From the NCBI RefSeq assembly GCF_022647665.1, contig NZ_CP071872.1, forward strand, positions 5,766,001 to 5,830,000: a stretch of DNA of 64,000 bases. Reading direction: 5' to 3'. Position 1 is the stretch's first letter. The number at the start of each line of letters is the position of its first letter. This stretch comes from Streptomyces formicae. Lineage in GTDB: Bacteria; Actinomycetota; Actinomycetes; Streptomycetales; Streptomycetaceae. The notes under the pieces were generated by a model. The model was given only the letters and a program-made list of their open reading frames with translations, made no database searches and was not told where the DNA came from. The translations under genes and the position numbers were made by a program. Positions 54,805 to 63,115 of the stretch are shown piece after piece.

Positions 54805-54834
54805 CCTGAGAAGACCTGAGAACACCTGAGAACA
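54805..54834. repeat. Three 10-base direct repeats before the molybdoenzyme gene
   Basis: CCTGAGAAGA, CCTGAGAACA, CCTGAGAACA at 54805, 54815 and 54825: a repeat every helical turn, 40-70 bases before the ATG. It could be a cooperative activator site or a -35 region array. Confidence 0.6.
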
Positions 54835-54873
54835 AACGCACAGCATCCGTCCCCGCGCTCGAAGAGGAGCACG

Positions 54874-57153
54874 ATGGCCACCAAGCCGCCCGAAGGTGAC
54901 CCGGTCCAGGACGCCCCACAGGTCGAGGGGGTCCAGCACGCCGCGGCCGGCCTGCAGGCGATCGGGCACACCCTGCGGATCGCACAGCGGCAGATGGGGA
55001 TGCGGCGCACCGCGCAGACCCTGCTCAAGGTGAACCAGAAGGACGGATTCGACTGTCCCGGCTGCGCCTGGCCCGAGGGTGACAAGCGGCACGTGGCGGA
55101 GTTCTGCGAGAACGGCGCGAAGGCGGTCGCCGAGGAGGCGACGCTGCGCCGCGTCACCCCCGCCTTCTTCGCGGCGCACCCGCTCGCGGACCTCGCCTCC
55201 CGCAGCGGGTACTGGCTGGGCCAGCAGGGCCGTATCACCGAGCCGGTGTACCTGGCGGAAGGTGCGGACCGGTACGAGGCGGTGACGTGGGAGCGGGCGT
55301 TCGCGATCATCGCGGAGGAGCTCCGGGCGCTCGCTTCCCCGGACGAGGCCCTCTTCTACACGTCGGGCCGCACGAGCAACGAGGCGGCCTTCCTGCTCCA
55401 GCTCTTCGCCCGCGAGTTCGGCACGAACAACCTCCCCGACTGCTCGAACATGTGCCATGAGTCCTCGGGCTCGGCCCTCACCGAGACCCTCGGCGTCGGC
55501 AAGGGCAGCGTCTCCCTGGAGGATCTGCACCGGGCGGACCTGATCATCGTGGCCGGGCAGAATCCGGGCACGAACCATCCGCGGATGCTGTCCGCACTGG
55601 AGAAGGCCAAGCACTCCGGCGCCCGGATCATCTCGGTGAATCCGCTGCCCGAGGCGGGCCTGGAGAAGTTCAGGAACCCGCAGACCCCGCAGGGTCTCCT
55701 CAAGGGCACCTCGCTCACCGATCTCTTCCTCCAGATCCGCATCGGCGGCGACCAGGCCCTCTTCCGCCTCCTCAACAGGCTGGTCCTGGAGACACCCGGA
55801 GCCGTCGACGAGGACTTCGTACGCGAACACACGCACGGGTACGAGGAGTTCGCGGCCGCCGCCCGGGCCGCCGACTGGGACGAGACGCTCGCCGCGACCG
55901 GACTGGACCGGGCGGAGATCGAGCGGGCCCTGGGCATGGTCCTCGCGTCGAAGCGCACGATCGTCTGCTGGGCGATGGGGTTGACCCAGCACAAGCACGC
56001 GGTCCCCACCATCAGGGAAGTGGTCAACTTCCTGCTCCTGCGCGGCAACATCGGCCGGCCGGGCGCCGGGGTCTGCCCGGTGCGCGGCCACTCCAACGTG
56101 CAGGGCGACCGGACGATGGGCATCTTCGAGCGGCCCGCGCCGGCCTTCCTCGACGCCCTGGAGAGGGAGTTCGGCTTCGCGCCGCCGCGCCACCACGGCC
56201 TGGACGTGGTCCGGTCCATCCGGGCCCTGCGCGACGGCGAGGCGAAGGTGTTCTTCGCCATGGGCGGCAACTTCGTCGGTGCGACCCCGGACACCGAGGT
56301 CACGGAGGCCGCGATGCGCCGGGCCCGGCTGACCGTGCACGTGTCGACGAAGCTGAACCGCTCACATGCGGTCACGGGCGCCCGCGCACTCGTTCTTCCC
56401 ACGCTCGGCCGCACCGACCGGGACGAGCAGAAGAGCGGCAGGCAGTTCGTGACCGTCGAGGACTCGATGGGCATGGTGCACGCCTCGCGCGGCAATCTGC
56501 CGCCCGCGAGCCCGCATCTGCTCTCCGAGCCGGCGATCGTGGCGCGGATGGCGCGCGCCGTGCTCGGCCCGGAGTCGGCGACGCCGTGGGAGGAGTTCGA
56601 GAAGGACTACGCGACGGTCCGCGACCGGATCGCCCGGGTCGTCCCCGGTTTCGAGGACTTCAACGCACGGATCGCGCACCCGGGAGGCTTCACGCTGCCG
56701 CACGCCCCGCGCGACGAGCGCCGCTTCCCCACCGCCACCGGCAAGGCCAACTTCACGGCGGCCCCCGTCGAGTACCCCGAGCTGCCGGAAGGCAGGCTGC
56801 TGCTCCAGACCCTGCGCTCCCACGACCAGTACAACACCACGATCTACGGGCTCGACGACCGCTACCGCGGGATCAAGGGCGGCCGCCGCGTCGTCCTCGT
56901 CAACGCGGCGGACGCCGGGGAGCTGGGTCTGGCCGACGGTTCGTACGCGGATCTGGTGAGTGAGTGGACGGACGGCGTGGAGCGCCGGGCGCGCGGCTTC
57001 CGGGTGGTGCACTACCCGACCGCCCGCGGCTGCGCCGCCGCGTACTACCCGGAGACCAATGTGCTGGTGCCGCTGGATGCCACCGCGGACACCAGCAACA
57101 CCCCCGCGAGCAAGTCCGTGGTGGTGCGTCTGGAACAATCACCGGCCGACTGA
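54874..57153 (+). CDS. FdhF/YdeP-family molybdopterin oxidoreductase
   Basis: Cytoplasmic molybdenum/tungsten bis-MGD enzyme of 759 residues, relative of E. coli YdeP and formate dehydrogenase H. The N-terminal GFDCPGCAWPEGDKRHVAEFCENGAKAV (residues 58-86) holds three cysteines of the iron-sulphur region. Cofactor-domain motifs are YTSGRTSNEAAFLLQLFAREFGTNNLPDCSNMCHESSG near 160-200, VAGQNPGTNHPRML, RGNIGRPGAGVCPVRGHSNVQGDRTMG and the C-terminal TLRSHDQYNTTIYGLDDRYRGIKGGRRVVLVN. The real substrate is unknown for this branch; acid or redox stress roles are reported for YdeP. GAGGAGCACG precedes ATG 54874. Confidence 0.92.
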   Translation: MATKPPEGDPVQDAPQVEGVQHAAAGLQAIGHTLRIAQRQMGMRRTAQTLLKVNQKDGFDCPGCAWPEGDKRHVAEFCENGAKAVAEEATLRRVTPAFFAAHPLADLASRSGYWLGQQGRITEPVYLAEGADRYEAVTWERAFAIIAEELRALASPDEALFYTSGRTSNEAAFLLQLFAREFGTNNLPDCSNMCHESSGSALTETLGVGKGSVSLEDLHRADLIIVAGQNPGTNHPRMLSALEKAKHSGARIISVNPLPEAGLEKFRNPQTPQGLLKGTSLTDLFLQIRIGGDQALFRLLNRLVLETPGAVDEDFVREHTHGYEEFAAAARAADWDETLAATGLDRAEIERALGMVLASKRTIVCWAMGLTQHKHAVPTIREVVNFLLLRGNIGRPGAGVCPVRGHSNVQGDRTMGIFERPAPAFLDALEREFGFAPPRHHGLDVVRSIRALRDGEAKVFFAMGGNFVGATPDTEVTEAAMRRARLTVHVSTKLNRSHAVTGARALVLPTLGRTDRDEQKSGRQFVTVEDSMGMVHASRGNLPPASPHLLSEPAIVARMARAVLGPESATPWEEFEKDYATVRDRIARVVPGFEDFNARIAHPGGFTLPHAPRDERRFPTATGKANFTAAPVEYPELPEGRLLLQTLRSHDQYNTTIYGLDDRYRGIKGGRRVVLVNAADAGELGLADGSYADLVSEWTDGVERRARGFRVVHYPTARGCAAAYYPETNVLVPLDATADTSNTPASKSVVVRLEQSPAD

Positions 57154-57211
57154 GCGTTCGCTCAGTCACGTGCAGGAGCGCACGAGCAGACGAACGGACG
57201 GAGCCTGGCCC

Positions 57212-57703
57212 ATGGGCGAGCACACCAGCGTGAAGTTCCCGCAAGAGGTCATCGACGAGTACGCCTCGCTCGGCGTCGACCTGCCCGCACTGTTCTCGGC
57301 CGGGCACCTCGGCAACCGGATGGGCGTGCAGATCGTCGAGGCCTCCGCGGACCGGGTCGTCGGCACCATGCCCGTCGAGGGCAACACCCAGCCGTACGGG
57401 CTGCTGCACGGCGGCGCCTCCGCCGTGCTCGCCGAGACGCTCGGCTCGGTCGGCTCGATGCTGCACGGCGGTGTCTCCAAGATCGCCGTGGGTGTGGACC
57501 TGAACTGCACGCACCACCGGGGTGTCCGCTCCGGTCTGGTCACCGGAGTGGCCACCCCGGTGCACCGGGGCCGCTCGACGGCCACGTACGAGATCGTGAT
57601 CAGCGACGAGCAGGAGCGGCGGGTCTGCACGGCCCGCCTGACCTGCATGCTGCGGGACGTCCGCCCCCAGGACGCGGACAACGTCCCGGGCGCGGGCGCC
57701 TAG
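57212..57703 (+). CDS. PaaI-family hotdog-fold thioesterase
   Basis: Small acyl-CoA thioesterase of 163 residues. The hotdog helix motif is YGLLHGGASAVLAETLGSVGSM near residues 65-86, followed by VGVDLNCTHHRGVRSGLVTGVATPVHRGRSTATYEIVI, typical of PaaI/YbgC-like enzymes that hydrolyse phenylacetyl- or other aryl/acyl-CoA. ATG 57212 is 58 bases after the molybdoenzyme on the same strand, so the two may be one transcript. Its stop codon shares the four bases CTAG with the convergent peptidase stop. Confidence 0.9.
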   Translation: MGEHTSVKFPQEVIDEYASLGVDLPALFSAGHLGNRMGVQIVEASADRVVGTMPVEGNTQPYGLLHGGASAVLAETLGSVGSMLHGGVSKIAVGVDLNCTHHRGVRSGLVTGVATPVHRGRSTATYEIVISDEQERRVCTARLTCMLRDVRPQDADNVPGAGA

Positions 57704-59700
57704 CGGGCGACCGGCAGGGTGACGGTGCTGAGGCCCGCCCGGACGGCGAGCTCCGTGCCGGCCGGGTGGCGCAGCGTGTAGTCGTAGTCGGTGGAGATCA
57801 GCACCACGCCCAGCCGGTGTCCCTTCTTGAAGACGTGGTCCTGCGGCTGCATCCCCCACTCCAGGCGGTACTCCCGGCCCTCGACGACCGGGGTCTGCCG
57901 CTCCACGGAGTGCCGGTTGCGGATGTCGGCCCATCCCCGCGACACGATCTTGAAGTCGGCGGTCTCGGTCCGGTGCCGGGTCCGGTAGGCGCAGCCGGTG
58001 TCGCCGGGGATGCCCTCGCCGTAGCAGATCTGCTGGGTGGTGTCCGTGACCGTGCCGGCGACGGCGCGGGTGTCGGGGCCGTAGTCGACCAGAAGCGCGG
58101 TCACATACGGTGATGAACCGGCGAGCGAGGCCCGTACCGCCACTTCCGGGACACCGTTGACCCGCAGATCGGCCGAGAGCGGTCCCGTCGTGTACGCGAG
58201 CCGGTCGGAGCGCGTCGTGTCGGGGCCGGTGACGAGCTGCTCGGCCGGGACGGTCCGGCCCGTGTCGGTCATCGTCTGCCGCACCGGCTTCCCGGGCAGC
58301 GGCGAGAGCCGCCCGCCCTCGTTCAGCCGCAGCGTGAGGTCACGGGTGCCGGGCGCGGGCCACTCCCGCTGCTGCCGCCAGCTGAAGTCCGCCTGCTCGA
58401 CGTCGACGCGGGGCGCGGTCAGAGCGCCGTTGTCCAGCCCGTAGAGGAAGTGGTCGAACCACTGGTGCAGCTGGTCCAGCCACTCCTCCATGCGCAGCGG
58501 CATCGGGTTGATGTGACCGGCCTGGTGCAGCCACAGCTTGCGCGGCACATGGTGTTTCTTGAGGGCTTCCCACAACTGGCCGAAGTGCTGGGTCTTCACG
58601 TTCCAGTCGTTGCCGCCGTGCACGACGAAGACGCCCGCCTTGATCTTCCGTGCATCCTTCAGATAGTCCCGCTCCTGCCAGAAGCGGGTGAAGTCGCCGG
58701 TCACCCGGTCCTGTTCGGCGGTGAGCCGGTCCAGGACGGGCTTGCAGATCTCCTGGTCGGCGCGGGTGTAGACGTACTTGGCGAGGACGTCGGCGTCCTC
58801 GCCCTGGTAGCCGCCGGGCGCCACGACCCCGCCGCCCGCGCGGTAGTAGTCGTACCAGGAGGAGATCCCGGAGATCGGCACGATCGCCTTGAGGCCCTCG
58901 ACGCCGGTGGTGGCGACGGCGGTCGGCAGGGTGCCGTTGTAGGAGATGCCCATCATCGCCGCGTCCCCGCTCGACCATGCGGCGCCGACGGGTCTGCCGT
59001 CCAGGTCCCAGCCCCTCGCGCGCCCGTTCAACCAGTCGACGGCGGCCTTGGCGCCGAGGGTCTCGTTGCGGCCGCCGGAGGTCGGGCAGCCGGTGGAGCC
59101 GCCGCTGCCGAGGCTGTCGAGCTGGGCGACCGCGTAACCGCGCGGCAGGAAGTAGTTGTCCGTGTAGCCGGACCAGACGACGGACGGCCCGCTCCCGGCG
59201 AACGCCCTCGACGGCGCGTACGGGTCCACGAGCCCCGGAGCGCGCTCCCCGAGCGCGAGCCGGCTGCCCGCAGGAAGCCCGTCCTCGTCCAGGTCGACGT
59301 TGTGGTTCCGGACGTCGTTGCCGCCGGCCCAGTAGGGGCTCGCCTCGATGATCGTGGCGACGTCGAGCCCCGCGTCGGTCTCCTTCGGCCGCAGGATCCG
59401 CATCCGTACGGTGTCGCGGCGGCCGTCGCCGTCGCTGTCCACCTCGGTCTCGATGTCGACCTGTTGATATATCGCGTCGGCCCGGGAGAACACGGGCTGG
59501 GTCTCGTCGCCTGCGATGCTCAGGGCGGGGGCGTTGTCCGCCTGCGCGGCCGGCGCGGGGAGTGCCGCGAGAAGGGACACGGCGAGAACCCCCGCCCCCC
59601 AGGTCCGAATCCCCTGGAGCCCCCTTCCGACTCGGGTGCGGTGGGTGCGGTGCGTGCGGCGTGATGCGCTGAGCATGCGTGTGCGGGCGGGTCTCGCCAT
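57700..59700 (-). CDS. Secreted Xaa-Pro dipeptidyl-peptidase (CocE/NonD family)
   Basis: Alpha/beta-hydrolase of 666 residues exported by a long signal peptide (RTWGAGVLAVSLLAALPAPAAQA near 32-54). The nucleophile motif GISYNGTLP has Ser near residue 253; the catalytic Asp/His appear in VVHGGNDWNVKTQ and HQAGHINPMPL; the C-terminal jelly-roll domain is typical of X-Pro peptidases and cocaine esterase. It removes Xaa-Pro dipeptides from peptides outside the cell, complementing the carboxypeptidase elsewhere in the window. ATG 59698-59700 with GGAGG upstream. Stop shares CTAG with the thioesterase. Confidence 0.9.
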   Translation of the reverse strand: MARPARTRMLSASRRTHRTHRTRVGRGLQGIRTWGAGVLAVSLLAALPAPAAQADNAPALSIAGDETQPVFSRADAIYQQVDIETEVDSDGDGRRDTVRMRILRPKETDAGLDVATIIEASPYWAGGNDVRNHNVDLDEDGLPAGSRLALGERAPGLVDPYAPSRAFAGSGPSVVWSGYTDNYFLPRGYAVAQLDSLGSGGSTGCPTSGGRNETLGAKAAVDWLNGRARGWDLDGRPVGAAWSSGDAAMMGISYNGTLPTAVATTGVEGLKAIVPISGISSWYDYYRAGGGVVAPGGYQGEDADVLAKYVYTRADQEICKPVLDRLTAEQDRVTGDFTRFWQERDYLKDARKIKAGVFVVHGGNDWNVKTQHFGQLWEALKKHHVPRKLWLHQAGHINPMPLRMEEWLDQLHQWFDHFLYGLDNGALTAPRVDVEQADFSWRQQREWPAPGTRDLTLRLNEGGRLSPLPGKPVRQTMTDTGRTVPAEQLVTGPDTTRSDRLAYTTGPLSADLRVNGVPEVAVRASLAGSSPYVTALLVDYGPDTRAVAGTVTDTTQQICYGEGIPGDTGCAYRTRHRTETADFKIVSRGWADIRNRHSVERQTPVVEGREYRLEWGMQPQDHVFKKGHRLGVVLISTDYDYTLRHPAGTELAVRAGLSTVTLPVAR

Positions 59701-59875
59701 GTGCCTGCCTCCACGGCCGGGGTGAGTGACGATCACGCGGGAAGCGCGGACACATTCCACCGCCTGCGCATCAGCGGCACCAGACCGCAACAGCCGCGAC
59801 TCCGCGCCCTCTTGCCCCGGGGCGCCTGTCCTCCGACACCTACGACGCTCCGAAATCCCTTGTCTGCCAAGGACG

Positions 59876-59904
59876 TTGTGCGATACAGCCCGACGGCCTA
59901 GCGT
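59876..59904 (+). promoter_or_regulatory. Promoter of the small lipoprotein gene, leaderless
   Basis: TTGTGC (59876-59881), exactly 17 bases, TAGCGT (59899-59904), then 7 bases to the ATG at 59912. Confidence 0.6.
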
Positions 59905-59911
59905 GCCGCTC

Positions 59912-60310
59912 ATGGGGATCAGGGCGTACCGTCCGGCCAGGACCGCCGCCTGCGCGGCCCTGGCCGCCGGCATCCTCGCAGGCGCGGCGGCCTGCTCATC
60001 GCCCGAGGGGCGGAGCGGCGCCCCCGCCCCCGGCCCCACCACCCCTGCGGACATCTGCACCAGCCTGGTCGCGTACTGGGCCGAGGAGGCCCTGGAGGGC
60101 AGCACCTGGGCGGGGCTCGACTGGGAGCAGAAGGGGCTCTCCAACGAGCAGCTCGCCATCCACGACGAGGCCCTTGCCGCCGCCCGCGCCGAGGAGAAAC
60201 GCAACGGCCGCCCCGCGGCAGTGGAATTGATCAGGCGTCAGGTCCGGCAGAAGTGCGAGGCGCAGAACGGCGCCACCGGGAGCTCGGAGAACTGGCGGCC
60301 GCCGCGGTGA
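59912..60310 (+). CDS. Small putative lipoprotein
   Basis: Protein of 132 residues with signal ALAAGILAGAAACSSPEG, whose Cys near residue 29 fits a lipobox. The mature part is a charged helix (EEALEGSTWAGLDWEQKGLSNEQLAIHDEALAAARAEEKRN) with a late Cys (RQVRQKCEAQ) that could pair with another Cys (ADICTSL). Function unknown. No ribosome-binding site; a promoter 7 bases upstream explains that. Divergent from the peptidase. Confidence 0.72.
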   Translation: MGIRAYRPARTAACAALAAGILAGAAACSSPEGRSGAPAPGPTTPADICTSLVAYWAEEALEGSTWAGLDWEQKGLSNEQLAIHDEALAAARAEEKRNGRPAAVELIRRQVRQKCEAQNGATGSSENWRPPR

Positions 60311-60836
60311 CGAGCGCCGCCGCGAGGCGTCCTCACCCTGTGCGCCCGGGGCCTGTGAGCCAGCCCCTCAAGATCCCCCGGCACACCTGCGCCGGAGCCC
60401 CTCGCGGCCTCGAACAGCCATTCCCCGATGTCACACTGCGTAACAAGCCGACCGTGAGGAAACAGGTGCGCAACGCACCCCCGCAACCCCACACGCACCC
60501 CCGCGGGCCCCGCACCCGGCACCACCCCCGTCAGCACCAAGATTGCCTCATGCCCCTTAGCGGAACTGGGCGTTCTCAGCATGTGAACATCCAGCCACCG
60601 GCCGGAAACGCCCTATGTGCCCACACAGCGCCCACGGCCTCTCCCTCGTGGCATAACAAGACAGTCACATCCTGACCTCCAACGGTCCCGGACCCCATCG
60701 GCTGCGCTTAGAGTCACCGCCAGTCACCGCGCCGCCGGGCGCGTCTGCTGCACGGCTCCGTTACACCCCCAGTACGGCCCGGCGAAGGAAACGGCACCTC
60801 AACCACGAGGAGGCCGCGCCAGGGAAAGGACACAGC
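60311..60836. other. 526-base spacer upstream of the branched-chain amino-acid operon
   Basis: No credible gene on either strand. The most useful signals are TAGAGT at 60709-60714 (possible -10, without a clear -35) and an adjacent 10-base direct repeat AGTCACCGCC / AGTCACCGCG at 60712-60731, about 105-125 bases before the substrate-binding gene. The stretch 60430-60680 is less GC-rich than its surroundings, as expected for a regulatory region. GGGAAAGGA precedes the start codon. Confidence 0.5.
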
Positions 60837-62072
60837 GTGCGACACCGTTCCTTGCTCATACTCACGACCGTGATCACCACGGGAGCACTCACCCTCACCG
60901 CCTGCGGGTCGCGCGACGACAGCAAGGGCGGAGGCAGCGACAGCGGCGGCAAGACGACCGTCGTCATTGGTGTCGACGCCCCGCTGACCGGCTCGCTCTC
61001 CGCGCTGGGCCAGGGCATCAAGAACTCCGTGGACCTGGCGGTCAAGACCGCCAACAAGAACAACGAGGTCCCCGGCGTCGAGTTCAAGATCGAGGCCCTC
61101 GACGACCAGGCCGTTCCGGCCTCCGGTCAGGCCAACGCCACCAAGCTCGTCGGCATGAAGGACGTCCTCGGCGTCGTCGGCCCGCTGAACTCCGGCGTCT
61201 CCCAGTCGATGCAGGGCGTCTTCAACACGGCGAACCTGACCCAGGTCTCCCCCGCGAACACGAACCCGGCGCTCAGCCAGGGCGACAACTGGGGCAAGGG
61301 CGAGAAGAAGCGTCCGTTCAAGACGTACTTCCGTACCGCCACCACGGACGTCATCCAGGGCAAGTTCGCCGCCCAGTACCTGTTCAACGACGCGAAGAAG
61401 AAGAAGGTCTTCGTCGTCGACGACAAGCAGACCTACGGCGCCGGCCTCGCCGCGATCTTCTCCGCGGAGTTCGAGCGTCTGGGCGGCAAGGTCGTCGGCA
61501 CCGACCACGTCACGGTGAAGGAGACCGACTTCTCCAGCACCGCCGACAAGGTCAAGTCCTCCGGCGCGGACTCGGTCTACTTCGGTGGCCAGTACCCCGA
61601 GGGCGGTCTCCTCTCCGACCAGGTCAAGAAGACCGGCGCGAAGATCCCCACCATGGGTGGCGACGGCATCTACGACCCGCAGTTCATCAAGGCCTCCGGT
61701 GTGGCGAACGACGGCGACCTCTCGACCTCCGTCGGCTACCCGGTCGAGAAGCTCCCGACCGCCAAGAAGTTCATCGCCGACTACCAGGCCGGCGGCTACA
61801 AGGACCCGTACGCGGCGTACGGCGGCTACTCCTACGACGCCGCCTGGTCGATCATCCTGGCCGTCAAGGCGGTCGTCGAGGCCAACGACGGCAAGGTCCC
61901 GGACGACGCCCGCGCCAAGGTCACCGAGGAAATGGCCAAGGTCTCCTTCGACGGTGTGACCGGCAAGGTCGCCTTCGACGAGTTCGGCGACACCACCAAC
62001 AAGCAGCTCACCGTCTACAAGGTCGAGGGCGCCGACTGGAAGGACGTCAAGTCCGCCACCTTCGAGGACTGA
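60837..62072 (+). CDS. livK: Branched-chain amino-acid ABC transporter substrate-binding lipoprotein
   Basis: Extracellular binding protein of the LivK/LivJ family, 411 residues. Lipoprotein signal LTTVITTGALTLTAC (Cys23), then a Gly/Ser linker, then the periplasmic-type fold: VVIGVDAPLTGSLSALGQGIKNSVDLAV, VGPLNSGVSQSMQGVFNTANLTQVSPANTNPALSQ (ligand-binding), FVVDDKQTYGAGLAAIF, TDFSSTADKVKSSGADSVYFGG. It delivers Leu/Ile/Val or a similar amide to LivH-LivM. GTG 60837 has AAAGGA upstream. The following permease is separated by a strong hairpin. Confidence 0.94.
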   Translation: MRHRSLLILTTVITTGALTLTACGSRDDSKGGGSDSGGKTTVVIGVDAPLTGSLSALGQGIKNSVDLAVKTANKNNEVPGVEFKIEALDDQAVPASGQANATKLVGMKDVLGVVGPLNSGVSQSMQGVFNTANLTQVSPANTNPALSQGDNWGKGEKKRPFKTYFRTATTDVIQGKFAAQYLFNDAKKKKVFVVDDKQTYGAGLAAIFSAEFERLGGKVVGTDHVTVKETDFSSTADKVKSSGADSVYFGGQYPEGGLLSDQVKKTGAKIPTMGGDGIYDPQFIKASGVANDGDLSTSVGYPVEKLPTAKKFIADYQAGGYKDPYAAYGGYSYDAAWSIILAVKAVVEANDGKVPDDARAKVTEEMAKVSFDGVTGKVAFDEFGDTTNKQLTVYKVEGADWKDVKSATFED

Positions 62073-62110
62073 CGCCCGACAAGCTCTGCCCTGCACTGAA
62101 ATGAACCCAG

Positions 62111-62143
62111 CCGCGCGAGGGCGCAAACAGCGCCCTCGCGCGG
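62111..62143 (+). terminator. Intercistronic hairpin between livK and livH
   Basis: A perfect 14-bp stem: CCGCGCGAGGGCGC (62111-62124) and its complement (62130-62143), loop AAACA. Inside an operon such a stem usually lets excess binding-protein mRNA accumulate over permease mRNA by partial termination or 3' protection. Confidence 0.8.
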
Positions 62144-62177
62144 TGTCATATCCGACACGCTCATCGGAGGCCCTGCG

Positions 62178-63110
62178 GTGAACGAACTGCCGCAACAGCT
62201 GGCCAATGGCCTTGCCCTCGGTGCCCTTTACGGCCTCATCGCCATCGGGTACACCATGGTCTACGGCATCGTCCAGCTCATCAACTTCGCCCACGGCGAG
62301 ATCTTCATGATCGGGGGCTTCGGCGCCCTCACCACCTATATATGGCTCCCCAGCGGGACCTCATTGCTGGTGGCGATACCGCTCATGATCATCGGCGGCG
62401 CAATTGCCTCCGTCGCCGTCGCCACCGCCGCGGAGCGCTTTGCCTACCGGCCACTGCGCAACGCCCCACGCCTGGCCCCGCTCATCACCGCGATCGGCCT
62501 GTCCATCGCGCTGCAGCAGCTCGTCTGGGGCTTCTACCCCGACGCCAAGGCCGCCCGCAGCTTCCCGGAGTTCACCGGGGACTCCTTCAAGATCCTCGAC
62601 AACCTGGCCATCCAGCGCGCCGACGCCTTCGTGCTGATCCTCGCCCCGCTCTGCATGCTCGGCCTGGGCCTCTTCGTCTCCAAGAGCCGCAGCGGCCGCG
62701 CCATGCAGGCCACCGCGCAGGACCCCGACACCGCGAAGCTGATGGGTATCAACACCGACCGCATCATCGTGATGGCCTTCGCCATCGGCGCCGCCTTCGC
62801 GGCGGTCGCGGCGGTCGCCTACGGCGTGGACAAGGGCCAGATCAACTTCGAGATGGGCTTCATCCTCGGGCTCAAGGCGTTCACCGCCGCCGTCCTCGGC
62901 GGCATCGGCAACATCTACGGCGCCATGGTCGGTGGCGTGGTCCTCGGCCTGGCCGAGTCCCTCTCGATCGCCTACATCGAAGAGATCCCCGGCATGCAGC
63001 AGCTCGGCGGTGGCGCCTGGTCCAACGTCTGGGCTTTCGTACTCCTCATCGTCGTGCTCCTCGTCAGGCCGCAGGGTCTGCTCGGTGAGCGCGTCGCGGA
63101 TCGGGCGTGA
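62178..63110 (+). CDS. livH: Branched-chain amino-acid ABC transporter permease LivH
   Basis: Integral membrane permease of 310 residues with eight or so helices. Family blocks: LANGLALGALYGLIAIGYTMVYGIVQLINFAHGEIFMIGGF at the start, the conserved GRAMQATAQDPDTAKLMGINTDRII loop that contacts the ATPase near residue 180, and ILGLKAFTAAVLGGIGNIYGAMVGGVVLGLAESL. GTG 62178 has CGGAGG upstream. It ends within a few bases of livM, so the two are coupled. Confidence 0.94.
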   Translation: MNELPQQLANGLALGALYGLIAIGYTMVYGIVQLINFAHGEIFMIGGFGALTTYIWLPSGTSLLVAIPLMIIGGAIASVAVATAAERFAYRPLRNAPRLAPLITAIGLSIALQQLVWGFYPDAKAARSFPEFTGDSFKILDNLAIQRADAFVLILAPLCMLGLGLFVSKSRSGRAMQATAQDPDTAKLMGINTDRIIVMAFAIGAAFAAVAAVAYGVDKGQINFEMGFILGLKAFTAAVLGGIGNIYGAMVGGVVLGLAESLSIAYIEEIPGMQQLGGGAWSNVWAFVLLIVVLLVRPQGLLGERVADRA

Positions 63111-63115
63111 GAACG

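Noticed and set aside
54688..56340. Very long N-terminal extension of polA
   Set aside because: It runs antisense through the molybdoenzyme gene and past the leaderless promoter; PolA similarity starts right after 54687.
60238..60582. 114-codon open frame on the minus strand in the liv upstream region
   Set aside because: No ribosome-binding site, no recognisable domain and overlap with the lipoprotein gene end.
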